Part shown: positions 1-6,201 of the stretch, piece after piece
How the letters are laid out: each line of letters starts with the position of its first letter
Position numbering within the stretch: position 1 is the stretch's first letter
Source: Candidatus Stahliibacteriota bacterium
GTDB lineage: Bacteria; Hydrothermota; Tepidihabitantia; B3-TA06
Length of the DNA stretch: 8,254 nucleotides
Direction: 5' to 3'
Assembly (NCBI GenBank): GCA_030670165.1
Contig: DAOVCF010000084.1
Span: forward strand, 1-8,254
Translations under genes and position numbers: made by a program
Notes under the pieces: generated by a model
The model's database searches: none
What the model saw: only the letters and a program-made list of their open reading frames with translations
Told to the model about the DNA's origin: nothing

Positions 1-245
1 CCGAGCTCAACCCTTTCCTCGGTATCGAAGACGAACTTGCCGCGGCGCCACCCTAGTATCTCCCTGACCGCCCTCAGACCTGAGAGTTTTGAGGTCTTGC
101 CGCATTTTACGAGACCCTCACCGAAGACTATCGTCCCCTCATCACCGCCCGAGTAGATGTGCAGTGTGCCGGAACGGTTACCCATAAGGATAAGCTGCAG
201 GATATCGGATAAGGGATAATCTTTAAGGGTTCCGTCAAGCCTCAT
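1..245 (-). CDS. DUF4388 (PATAN-like) domain protein, N-terminal part, cut by the window edge
   Basis: The reading frame is open from an ATG at 245-243 to the left edge, giving the first 81 residues; the C-terminus lies outside. It begins MRLDGTLKDYPLSDILQLIL and continues with NRSGTLHIYSGGDEGTIVF, GEGLVKCG and a closing ILGWRRGKFVFD. This is the usual layout of DUF4388: G-L at the start, a DILQLI helix, an SGTL strand, a hydrophobic strand with G-x-I-x-F, then a helix and W-x-x-G-x-F. Such domains occur in signalling and gliding/polarity proteins, often joined to response-regulator or other modules; the partner domain cannot be seen here. An AGGAG lies 9 nt before the ATG, which supports this start. 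It is the last visible gene of a minus-strand operon, 39 nt after accA, with no promoter evident between them. Function is inferred from the domain only. Confidence 0.8.
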   Translation of the reverse strand, partial: MRLDGTLKDYPLSDILQLILMGNRSGTLHIYSGGDEGTIVFGEGLVKCGKTSKLSGLRAVREILGWRRGKFVFDTEERVEL

Positions 246-284
246 TAATTACTTCTCCTGACAGCCCCTAAAGAAACACCCGGA

Positions 285-1232
285 TTAACTGGTGGTTTTG
301 AACTTCCCAATCTTGCGAAACTTTTCTATGCGCTTCTCGATCAGGTCCTGGGGGGAAAGTGGTTCGAGTTCGGCCAGGGCTTGACTGATTTGCTCTTCTA
401 TAAACTTGGCGGCCAGCTGCCAGTCGCGATGCGCTCCTCCGGGCGGCTCAGGGATAACCCCATCTATGACGCCGTGATCAAGGTTATCGCGGCTCGTGAA
501 CTTCAAGGCCTCCGCAGCCTGCGGGGCCTTGGCGCTGTCACGCCAGAGGATAGAAGCACAGCCCTCAGGCGAGATCGTCGAGTAGAAGGAATACTCAAGC
601 ATGTAGATACGGTCGCCGACCCCGATGGCCAGGGCACCGCCCGAACCGCCCTCGCCGGTCACTATCACAATGACAGGGGTTCTGAGCACCGCTATCTCCT
701 GAAGGTTGCGTGCGATTGCCTCGGACTGACCGCGTTCCTCCGCACCGATCCCGGGATCAGCACCAGGGGTATCCACGAAGTTGACGATGGGCATGCCGAA
801 CTTCTCAGCCAGCTTGTAGATGCGCAGGGCCTTGCGGTAGCCCTCCGGATGTGGCATCCCGAAGTTGCGGCGAATCCTCTCCTTGGTGTCGTGTCCTTTT
901 TGATGCCCGACCAAAACCAACGAGTGTCCACGAAAACGCGCTATACCGGTCACAATCGCCGGATCATCGGCAAATCCACGATCACCGTGAAGCTCGGTGA
1001 AATCGGTAAAAAGATAGGGAACCAGATCAAGTGTGTAAGGACGGCGCGGATGACGGGCAAGCTGGACTATCTGCCACCGGGTGAGCCTGGAGTAAACCTT
1101 GCGGCGCAGCTTCTTAGCCTGTTTTTGAAGCTTGGCGATCTCACTATCCACCCCTTCAAGACCGCGCAGAGCCTCTATGCGCTTCTCAAGCTCTACTATT
1201 GGCTTCTCGAAATCGAGCAAAAATTCAGCCAT
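285..1232 (-). CDS. accA: Acetyl-CoA carboxylase carboxyltransferase subunit alpha
   Basis: AccA pairs with AccD to form the carboxyltransferase that moves CO2 from biotinylated AccB to acetyl-CoA, giving malonyl-CoA, the first committed step of fatty-acid synthesis in the cytoplasm. The 315-aa product is close to the roughly 319 aa of the E. coli protein. It has the N-terminal LDFEKPIVELEKRIEAL helix (about 6-22), FTELHGDRGFADDPAIVTG (77-96), RRNFGMPHPEGYRKALR (121-137), FVDTPGADPGIGAEERGQ (152-169), the glycine-rich GEGGSGGALAIG (193-204) and SPEGCASILWRD (221-232), all AccA landmarks. The ATG at 1232-1230 is chosen over a TTG three bases earlier because the ATG shares its A with the TGA stop of the upstream gene (TGATG), typical of translational coupling; no strong Shine-Dalgarno is visible. 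accD is not in the window. Identity is near certain; the start is likely. Confidence 0.96.
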   Translation of the reverse strand: MAEFLLDFEKPIVELEKRIEALRGLEGVDSEIAKLQKQAKKLRRKVYSRLTRWQIVQLARHPRRPYTLDLVPYLFTDFTELHGDRGFADDPAIVTGIARFRGHSLVLVGHQKGHDTKERIRRNFGMPHPEGYRKALRIYKLAEKFGMPIVNFVDTPGADPGIGAEERGQSEAIARNLQEIAVLRTPVIVIVTGEGGSGGALAIGVGDRIYMLEYSFYSTISPEGCASILWRDSAKAPQAAEALKFTSRDNLDHGVIDGVIPEPPGGAHRDWQLAAKFIEEQISQALAELEPLSPQDLIEKRIEKFRKIGKFKTTS

Positions 1233-2188
1233 CAATCGAATGCAAGGTTGAGGCTTACCCGATGCGTCAGCCCGAGGTCAAGCCTGTTATAAGGAACAAT
1301 GGCGTAGTCTAAAGAAATCCAGTCGTGCTGCACACCCAGGCCGAAGGTAAGGAATTCTGAAGGTGAGAAAAGCTTCAGCTCCTCATCCATATACAAGAAC
1401 TTGGCCCCGGCGCGAAGAGCAAGGAGATCGAAAAGCCCTACCTCCAGACCGGTACGCAGACCGGGTTCCTTCTCGTAAGGACGGTAAAGGAAATCCAGAT
1501 TGAGGACCGTGGCAAACTCCTCGGTCCAATCGTGGGCGTAGCTGCCGCCCACCCGGATACTCATAGGCGGCTTAAAACCTTCTGCATCCAGATGCATGTC
1601 AAAACCAAAGTCGAGCACCGAAAACCCCAGATCAAAACCTGAGAAGGGCGTATAGTTCAGGCCCACATCAAATCCCCAGGTATGAGCCGCATAGGTCCAT
1701 AGACGTTCGTGGTAGTATCGGGCGATAAGCCCTACGCGTGTCCCTCGAACCACCTCAACACCAGCCCCTAAACCCAGGGAAAGGTCTACAAAGTAGTAGC
1801 TGCCCAGGGGGTCGGGAGAGCCGATGCTGTCGCGCAGCTCTATCTCACCGCTCGTAAAGTAAATCGCCTCTGCACCGATCGAGAACCGACCCAGCCTGCG
1901 CTTGATAAGGAGTGAACCCTGAGAGGTGCCGAGAAACCATAAGGCATGATTCATGGAGGCTTCAATGCCAGGACCTTTAACCAGAAGGGCAGGATTCCAT
2001 CTGAGAGCGTTGGCCGATGAGGCTCCGGCCACACCTGTCTCCCCCATTCCCGACTCACGCGCACCGGTCGCTATCTTAAGCGAGGCATAACCCTGCGCCG
2101 CCGTAAGCATGAAAAATACCCCACTTGTCAAAAGAAGCAAAATGCTGGTCTTAAAACCAGCGTTGCTAAGCTTCGATGATCTCGACAT
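1232..2188 (-). CDS. PorV/PorQ-family outer-membrane beta-barrel protein
   Basis: The product (318 aa from the chosen ATG at 2188) looks like an exported outer-membrane protein. Residues 1-14 are a lysine-containing n-region, 16-30 a hydrophobic core (ILLLLTSGVFFML), and GYA-S at 33-36 fits signal peptidase I cleavage. The mature start has GARESGMGETGVAGASSANALRWNPALL (42-69), matching the PorV/PorQ (UPF0164-like) hallmark of GMG followed by a W-N-P-A turn. The rest alternates short amphipathic strands with G/D turns and ends RVSLNLAFD, as barrels do. PorV proteins are known from type IX secretion and related FadL-like barrels, but no other secretion gene is here, so the role is open. The frame extends 12 codons further upstream, but those residues lie before the signal peptide and overlap the preceding gene more. 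Even this start overlaps that gene by 23 bp without a clear ribosome binding site, suggesting translational coupling. Confidence 0.8.
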   Translation of the reverse strand: MSRSSKLSNAGFKTSILLLLTSGVFFMLTAAQGYASLKIATGARESGMGETGVAGASSANALRWNPALLVKGPGIEASMNHALWFLGTSQGSLLIKRRLGRFSIGAEAIYFTSGEIELRDSIGSPDPLGSYYFVDLSLGLGAGVEVVRGTRVGLIARYYHERLWTYAAHTWGFDVGLNYTPFSGFDLGFSVLDFGFDMHLDAEGFKPPMSIRVGGSYAHDWTEEFATVLNLDFLYRPYEKEPGLRTGLEVGLFDLLALRAGAKFLYMDEELKLFSPSEFLTFGLGVQHDWISLDYAIVPYNRLDLGLTHRVSLNLAFD

Positions 2189-3287
2189 TGGCGCGCGGCA
2201 AACGTATACGTTCTTTCCCTGCAAGCTCCACCTCCAGGATTCTGACCTTTGATTCGGTCTCTATCTCCTCAAGATCAACAGGCAGGCCGACCACCGTGCC
2301 GATGCCGCCGAAGTGCGGCTCACGGATAATCCTTATCTGCATTCCGACCCTGAGTCCTTCCTCAAGCGAACCCTTGCTTCGCTCTTTCCCTGTGACTTCG
2401 CGCGGCACTATGATCTCAGGACGTATCACGCCCGCGCGGATCTGCGTTGCACCGTTTATCGAAGCACGCTGCCCGTCAAGCTCGGAAAGAAGCTCAAACG
2501 TTCGCGGAGCCATAGGCATCCGACCAAAACCCTCGGTTACCACAACTGTAAGCCCTATCGCCTCGGCGCCCGTAATGGCCACGCCTATATCGTAACCCAG
2601 AACCTGCTTGATCGAGGAATCCTCAATCCCGCCGACGACCATACCTCTTATACCAAGTTCGGCTCCGCGCTGGATTGCCTCGGCGGTGACGAGCGAACCG
2701 CCCACCACCACGCAGCCCTTCAGATCAGGGGTAAGCATCTTCGCCTCAAGCACCTCATCAGGACTTGCAGCAAGGAGCTTAATCGTCCCACGACACTCTC
2801 CACCGAATCCGAATATACCCTGGATCAGGCTGCCTGTGGTCTTAACCCTCACGCCTTCATTTGCAAAAACCTCAACAACCTCGCCGTCAATGTAGGCATC
2901 AACCTCAACCGGTAGAGGCGGCTCGCGAAGGATTACCTGCCCGGTTATCGGGGAAACACTTTCCACCGTACCTGAAATTGGAGATTGGACATTAGACTTG
3001 AAGATACCCAAAAACCCCTTGGTTTGAGCGATCTCCTCACCCTTCTTTATGGACTCTCCCGGTTTCTTGAGCATAAACTCAGGGACATCCGAAGCCAGAA
3101 CACCAAGAAGTTGACCTACGTTGAGCGTGGCCACGTTGCCCGGAAGCGCGGTGCGGGCGACTATTGTATCGCCTTTAACCTTCTGGCCATTGGCGACCAT
3201 CACCTCACCCTTTAAGGGAAGCCTGCGCTCCTTTGCTATCTTTGTTGAGGCCGTTACCTTAAGTCCCGGCGTGTATGCGTGCGCCAA
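2166..3287 (-). CDS. Conserved-looking protein with a biotinyl/lipoyl-like segment and C-terminal KOW-like motif, function unknown
   Basis: I do not recognise this 373-aa protein by name. Residues 98-140 (SNVQSPISGTVESVSPITG, then EVDAYIDGEVVEV) resemble a barrel-sandwich hybrid fold of the biotinyl/lipoyl kind, but no lysine sits in a modification motif such as MKM or DKA. Residues 155-165 are glycine-rich (QGIFGFGGECRG), and 191-253 alternate hydrophobic strands and helices like a Rossmann-like or swivelling domain. Residues 312-335 (LRVGMQIRIIREPHFGGIGT) look like a KOW motif, followed by a beta-rich tail with LPRANVEII. There is no signal peptide or membrane segment, so it is probably cytoplasmic. 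The TTG start is chosen because AAGGAGG ends 5 nt before it and a consensus promoter lies just upstream. It heads the operon with the barrel protein and accA. The domain calls are my inference by eye. Confidence 0.75.
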   Translation of the reverse strand: MAHAYTPGLKVTASTKIAKERRLPLKGEVMVANGQKVKGDTIVARTALPGNVATLNVGQLLGVLASDVPEFMLKKPGESIKKGEEIAQTKGFLGIFKSNVQSPISGTVESVSPITGQVILREPPLPVEVDAYIDGEVVEVFANEGVRVKTTGSLIQGIFGFGGECRGTIKLLAASPDEVLEAKMLTPDLKGCVVVGGSLVTAEAIQRGAELGIRGMVVGGIEDSSIKQVLGYDIGVAITGAEAIGLTVVVTEGFGRMPMAPRTFELLSELDGQRASINGATQIRAGVIRPEIIVPREVTGKERSKGSLEEGLRVGMQIRIIREPHFGGIGTVVGLPVDLEEIETESKVRILEVELAGKERIRLPRANVEIIEA

Positions 3288-3292
3288 ATGTT

Positions 3293-3299
3293 CCTCCTT
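3293..3299 (-). promoter_or_regulatory. Strong Shine-Dalgarno that fixes a TTG start
   Basis: Read on the minus strand this is AAGGAGG, a full match to the anti-Shine-Dalgarno core, 5 nt before the TTG at 3287-3285. No ATG or GTG in that frame is as well placed, so it decides the start of the first gene of the operon. Confidence 0.8.
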
Positions 3300-3311
3300 G
3301 AATTATCCCTG

Positions 3312-3339
3312 ATTATAGGTGCTTAACCCCGCCTGTCAA
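3312..3339 (-). promoter_or_regulatory. Consensus sigma70-type promoter of the minus-strand operon
   Basis: On the minus strand the -35 box TTGACA (3339-3334) and -10 box TATAAT (3317-3312) both match consensus perfectly, with a 16-bp spacer. Transcription should begin near 3305, leaving a leader of only about 18 nt that consists almost entirely of the ribosome binding site. Strong, constitutive expression of the operon is inferred; I saw no operator-like palindrome over the boxes. Confidence 0.85.
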
Positions 3340-3375
3340 CCGGTGAGTAGGATAACAAGGCTGTAGATTAAAGAC

Positions 3376-3471
3376 GTCATTGCGAGCCTCGAAGAGGCGT
3401 GGCACCGAAGGATGACCGCAGGGAATAATCTCTCCGGGGTCCCCGCACGGCTACGAAGTAGACGTGTGGGG
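3376..3471. repeat. Intergenic repeat module of the GTCATTGCGAG type with GAA-loop hairpins
   Basis: Non-coding, hairpin-rich stretch between the promoter and the methyltransferase. It holds GCCTC-GAA-GAGGC (3386-3398), enclosed by GTCAT (3376-3380) and ATGAC (3412-3416), then CCCCGCACG (3441-3449) pairing with CGTGTGGGG (3463-3471) with one G-T pair, and between them CTAC-GAA-GTAG (3451-3461). GTCATTGCGAG followed by a GAA-loop hairpin and GTGGC resembles an abundant intergenic repeat I recall from several environmental bacterial genomes. The GAA loops link it to the repeats after the cassette. Confidence 0.6.
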
Positions 3472-3479
3472 TAAAAGTT

Positions 3480-3527
3480 CCCCCTCCCTGATGGAGGGGG
3501 ACGGCGGTTTACCGCCGGGGGGAGGGG
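3480..3527. repeat. C/G-rich double-hairpin module, copy 1
   Basis: The order is CCCCCTCC (3480-3487), loop CTGAT, GGAGGGGG (3493-3500), then GGCGG-TTTA-CCGCC (3503-3516), then a purine tail GGGGGGAGGGG (3517-3527). A second module with the same layout and different bases follows hutU (8077-8126). No T-run follows on either strand, so it is not a standard intrinsic terminator. The upstream extension of the methyltransferase frame runs through this module, one reason for placing that start later. Confidence 0.6.
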
Positions 3528-3631
3528 TTCCCTGCGATCTTTTGTCGCTCTGCGAGAAAAGGAGCATTAATTTCGTGGGGTATTTAATGATTTGGCGGAG
3601 ATTGGGTGAGGAAGGCAAGGAGATGAATTGC

Positions 3632-3659
3632 TTGACAACCGCTAATCACCGCATATTAT
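3632..3659 (+). promoter_or_regulatory. Candidate promoter of the restriction-modification cassette
   Basis: TTGACA (3632-3637) and TATTAT (3654-3659, five of six consensus bases) with a 16-bp spacer. The predicted transcription start falls at about 3665-3667, on an in-frame ATG of the methyltransferase. This would make the mRNA leaderless or nearly so, and argues against the earlier in-frame starts at 3464, 3575, 3587 and 3623. Support is the sequence match only. Confidence 0.5.
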
Positions 3660-3664
3660 TTACT

Positions 3665-4651
3665 ATGTTCAAATTCATGAAGGAAAAGGACCCTAGATAT
3701 CATCAAACCACCTTATGGCAGCCCAACATCGCTAAGTCCTTTAATCCAAATGCTGACGTTATAATAGCACACGGTGATAGCATAGATATACTACAAACAC
3801 TACCAGATGATTTATTCCAGCTAATCATCACGTCACCGCCATACAATGTAGGAAAAGAGTACGAAAATGCAAAAACTCTTGGGGTATATTTAGAGGGGTT
3901 AGAACCGATCATAAAAGAATTAGTGCGGGTGTTATCCCCTGAGGGGTCTCTCTGTTGGCAGGTAGGGAATTACATCGACAAGTTCGAGGTGTTCCCGCTT
4001 GATATGTATTACTATCCGATTTTCAAGAACCGCGGGTTGAAACTTCGTAATCGGATCGTGTGGCACTTCGGGCATGGCCTCCACGCCAAGAAAAGATTCT
4101 CAGGTCGATACGAAGTGTTACTCTGGTTCACCAAAGGAGACGATTACATATTCAACCTAGACGATGTTCGGGTCCCTGCGAAATACCCAGGCAAAACGTA
4201 TTACAAGGGACCTAACTACGGTAAACCCTCAGGCAACCCGTTAGGTAAGAACCCTTCGGACATATGGAAGATCGTGCTGAAGGATTGGGAGACCGGTTTG
4301 TGGGAGATTCCCAACGTGAAAGCAAACCACCCAGAGAAAACCATCCACCCTTGTCAATTCCCTATAGAGCTCGTTGAGCGCTGCGTGCTGGCTTTGACGA
4401 ATAAAGGTGGGTGGGTGTTGGACCCTTTTTCTGGAGTTGGCTCAGCATTGCTGGCCGCTTTGCGGCACAACCGCAAGGCAATGGGATGTGAAAGGGAGAA
4501 GGAGTACATAGAGATCGCCAAACGAAGGATCGCTGACTTCTATGCAGGAAAACTTCCGTATCGCCCCCTGGGTAAGCCTGTGTATCGACCGACGGGACGG
4601 GAAAAGGTCAGTAGGATTCCTGAGAAGTGGCGTAAGAAAAAGGAGGGTTGA
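3665..4651 (+). CDS. Type II DNA methyltransferase, beta class, probably N4-cytosine
   Basis: A 328-aa modification enzyme that would transfer a methyl group from S-adenosylmethionine to DNA and protect the host from the endonuclease encoded next. The catalytic motif IV ITSPPYN (55-61) comes before the SAM-binding motif I DPFSGVGS (253-260), the order of beta-class enzymes; the hydrophobic-T-S-P-P-Y form is the N4-cytosine signature. HPEKTIHPCQFPIELVERC (222-240) is motif X, and CERE (275-278) gives the acidic residue after motif I. The middle (LRNRIVWHFGHGLHAKKRFS, 127-146, and YKGPNYGKPSGNPLGKNPSD, 180-199) should include target recognition. The frame is open from 3464, but its first 60 or so residues run through repeats; the first residues like other members are near RYHQTTLWQPN. 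An ATG at 3677 is equally possible. The gene is more A/T-rich than its neighbours, suggesting transfer. Confidence 0.9.
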   Translation: MFKFMKEKDPRYHQTTLWQPNIAKSFNPNADVIIAHGDSIDILQTLPDDLFQLIITSPPYNVGKEYENAKTLGVYLEGLEPIIKELVRVLSPEGSLCWQVGNYIDKFEVFPLDMYYYPIFKNRGLKLRNRIVWHFGHGLHAKKRFSGRYEVLLWFTKGDDYIFNLDDVRVPAKYPGKTYYKGPNYGKPSGNPLGKNPSDIWKIVLKDWETGLWEIPNVKANHPEKTIHPCQFPIELVERCVLALTNKGGWVLDPFSGVGSALLAALRHNRKAMGCEREKEYIEIAKRRIADFYAGKLPYRPLGKPVYRPTGREKVSRIPEKWRKKKEG

Positions 4652-5259
4652 TGAGAATTGTCGGGAAGTATTCCTTTAACCAAGGAGAGGAGGAAATAAC
4701 AACCCGCCTTCCTAAATCCCTGAGGGAAATTGAAGATGCTATCGCATCAATAAACGCTGAGGAACACAGAACCAAGAAAAGCAAAGAAAAAACAATGAAA
4801 GGCAAAATGCTTTTCGACCCTACCTCTCTCAACAAGGCATTCAAAAAAATCCTGAAGCCACTTGGGTGGGAACGCCCACGTGTACATTGTAATTACTCTA
4901 CAGAATACTTCATTGAGGGTTACCGTGGTGAGACTACTGGACGAAGACACGCTTATCGCGAGATGGACTTTGTCAAGGATAAGTTGGGTATAGAAGTTCA
5001 GCTCGGAAAGTATTCTTTCATGGTCTACAATGTGTGTGCGAAGATGACCATCTTCCACAAACTCGGAATAATCGATTATGGAATTGAGATTGTTCCAGTG
5101 AAGGAATTTGCTGCGGAGATGTCAACCGGGGTTTCTTACTTTGAACAGTTCGTTTGGGATCTTGAGCACCGGGGAGTATCCGATATTGATATTCCTGTTT
5201 TTATTCTCGGGATTACCTCCGTTGATGATCCTTCCCAAGGCGCAAAGGGTATGAAGTAA
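4651..5259 (+). CDS. Type II restriction endonuclease of the BglII/BstYI family
   Basis: The 202-aa product resembles the BglII-type PD-(D/E)XK endonucleases. The core EMDFVKDKLGIEVQLGKYSF (104-123) has D106, E115 and Q117, the D-x8-E-x-Q pattern and spacing of the R.BglII catalytic residues (Asp84, Glu93, Gln95 from memory). After it come an amphipathic helix (VCAKMTIFHKLGI, 128-140), the strand YGIEIVPVKE (143-152) and AEMSTGVSYFEQ (155-166), as in that family. R.BglII is 223 aa, so this is slightly short but complete; the first 50 residues are charged and probably variable. The ATG is chosen over the TTG at 4648 because it shares its A with the methyltransferase TGA stop and follows AGGAGGG by 3 nt. 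Recognition of a GATC-centred site such as AGATCT or RGATCY is only an analogy. Coupling after the methyltransferase would delay toxic cleavage until DNA is protected. Confidence 0.88.
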   Translation: MRIVGKYSFNQGEEEITTRLPKSLREIEDAIASINAEEHRTKKSKEKTMKGKMLFDPTSLNKAFKKILKPLGWERPRVHCNYSTEYFIEGYRGETTGRRHAYREMDFVKDKLGIEVQLGKYSFMVYNVCAKMTIFHKLGIIDYGIEIVPVKEFAAEMSTGVSYFEQFVWDLEHRGVSDIDIPVFILGITSVDDPSQGAKGMK

Positions 5260-5307
5260 CCAGGTCTCTTCAAATAAGCTTTGCCTTTCCAGAGAAGCTC
5301 TACATAT

Positions 5308-5337
5308 TAAATAGACATCCTGCCCTAATTTTGTCAA
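5308..5337 (-). promoter_or_regulatory. Candidate antisense promoter pointing into the endonuclease gene
   Basis: On the minus strand TTGACA (5337-5332) is followed after 18 bp by TATTTA (5313-5308). Transcription from it would run antisense into the 3' end of the endonuclease gene. The -10 box and spacer are imperfect and the DNA is A/T-rich, so chance is quite possible. Confidence 0.25.
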
Positions 5338-5377
5338 CCTTGCGCCCCCTCCCCCGTCACCTTTACATCCAATTCTT

Positions 5378-5488
5378 CACCCCAGACGTCTGCTCCGCCT
5401 TCGTCCGGGGACCCCACACCGTTTGCTACGAAGTCGCCCATCAGCCATCTGCGTCAATCTGCGGATAGAAAAAACCCTGTCCAACTTT
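5378..5488. repeat. 111-bp imperfect direct repeat, copy 1
   Basis: Runs from CACCCCAGACGTCTG through ACCCCACACCGTTTGC, a GAA-loop hairpin (here GCTAC-GAA-GTCGC with one mismatch), CAGCCATCTGCGT, AATCTGCGGATAGAAAA and CTGTCC. The same order of elements with the same total length recurs at 5822-5932, differing by scattered substitutions and single-base gaps. Confidence 0.8.
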
Positions 5489-5638
5489 ACACCCCAGACG
5501 TTGCCTGCGCGTTCACCCCATCATTTTAAAATTTGCAATTTGCTCCGAAGGACGACGCTTGCGGAGTTCCGAAGGGCGACATTTGTGGAGCAATCTGTCA
5601 ATCTTCAATCTGTAATTGCAACGCAGTCGCCCTTATTG

Positions 5639-5667
5639 CTGTCAGCCGTGAGCCGTGAGCTGTTAGC
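5639..5667. repeat. Inverted copies of the AGCTCACGGC element
   Basis: The stretch around GTCAGCCGTGAGCCGTGAGC is, as reverse complement, GCTCACGGCTCACGGCTGAC, the same core as the 21-bp tandem array at 6058-6137 but in the opposite orientation. The two lie about 400 bp apart. Confidence 0.6.
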
Positions 5668-5676
5668 TTCCCCTTC

Positions 5677-5716
5677 CATTTTGCATTTTGACTTTTGATA
5701 TTGCGACGAAGTCGCG
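5677..5716. repeat. Perfect 40-bp direct repeat, copy 1
   Basis: Starts CATTTTGCATTTTGAC, continues TTTTGATATT and ends in GCGACGAAGTCGCG. By base-by-base reading it is identical to 5743-5782, 66 bp further on. The bases before each copy are also related (GCTGTTAGC at 5659, GCTGTCAGC at 5722), so the duplicated unit is about 60 bp. Confidence 0.9.
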
Positions 5717-5742
5717 CCCCTGCTGTCAGCCCCTTAAATTTG

Positions 5743-5782
5743 CATTTTGCATTTTGACTTTTGATATTGCGACGAAGTCGCG
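5743..5782. repeat. Perfect 40-bp direct repeat, copy 2
   Basis: Identical to 5677-5716. It ends in the hairpin GCGAC-GAA-GTCGC (5769-5781). A shorter relative, TTTGCATTTTGCATTTTGC followed by the same hairpin, sits at 6257-6291. Confidence 0.9.
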
Positions 5783-5821
5783 TTCCTGTCCCCTTTTTGA
5801 CCAACTTCTGACCAGCTTTTA

Positions 5822-5932
5822 CACCCCAGACGTCTGTTTCGCATCCGCCCGAAGACCCCACACCGTTTGCGACGAAGTCGCGCCCCTCAGCCATCTGCGT
5901 AATCTGCGGATAGAAAATTCCTGTCCGATTTT
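5822..5932. repeat. 111-bp imperfect direct repeat, copy 2
   Basis: Counterpart of 5378-5488. Here the central hairpin is a perfect GCGAC-GAA-GTCGC (5869-5881). The CCCCACACCGTTTGC part and the CAGCCATCTGCGT part are nearly unchanged; most differences are in the 18 bases after CAGACGTCTG. Confidence 0.8.
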
Positions 5933-6057
5933 CCTTCCTCCCAAAAATCTGTGCCAATCTGTGTCATCTGTGGTTAAAAATTCCTGCCCGTTTTCGTTCC
6001 CCTTAAGATCTGCGTCATCTGCGGATTCATCGCCTGACGGCTATCAGCCCCCCTAGG

Positions 6058-6137
6058 AGCTCACTGCAAACAGCTTACAGCTCACGGCAAACAGCTTACA
6101 GCTCACGGCTGACGGCTTACAGCTCACGGCTGATGGC
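6058..6137. repeat. 21-bp tandem repeat, about 3.5 units
   Basis: Units of the form CAGCTTACAGCTCACGGC plus AAA or TGA begin at 6071, 6092 and 6113, preceded by a diverged part-unit (GAGCTCACTGCAAA, 6057-6070) and followed by a fading TGGCCCC. There are no non-repeat spacers, so it is not a CRISPR. Confidence 0.85.
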
Positions 6138-6181
6138 CCCTTGACTTTGCATTTTGATATTTGCATTTTGACTTTTGCAGT

Positions 6182-6201
6182 GCGCGCGTCAGCGCGCTTT
6201 T
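6182..6201 (+). terminator. Possible intrinsic terminator-like hairpin
   Basis: GCGCGC (6182-6187), loop GTCA, GCGCGC (6192-6197), then TTTT. The stem is only 6 bp and the T-run short. It is about 900 bp after the endonuclease gene and ahead of hutU, so it could block read-through into hutU, or simply be another hairpin of the repeat island. Confidence 0.3.

Noticed and set aside
381..1292. 303-codon plus-strand open frame
   Set aside because: It lies opposite accA, whose protein is unmistakable; its translation shows no family features and it has no ribosome binding site of note.
3464..3664. N-terminal extension of the methyltransferase
   Set aside because: The first part encodes the G-rich repeat module and the rest has no family-like residues; the promoter boxes lie within it.
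5122..5337. 71-codon minus-strand frame starting at the TTG of the antisense promoter box
   Set aside because: Its start codon is part of the putative -35 box, so it could not be translated from that promoter, and most of it is antisense to the endonuclease.
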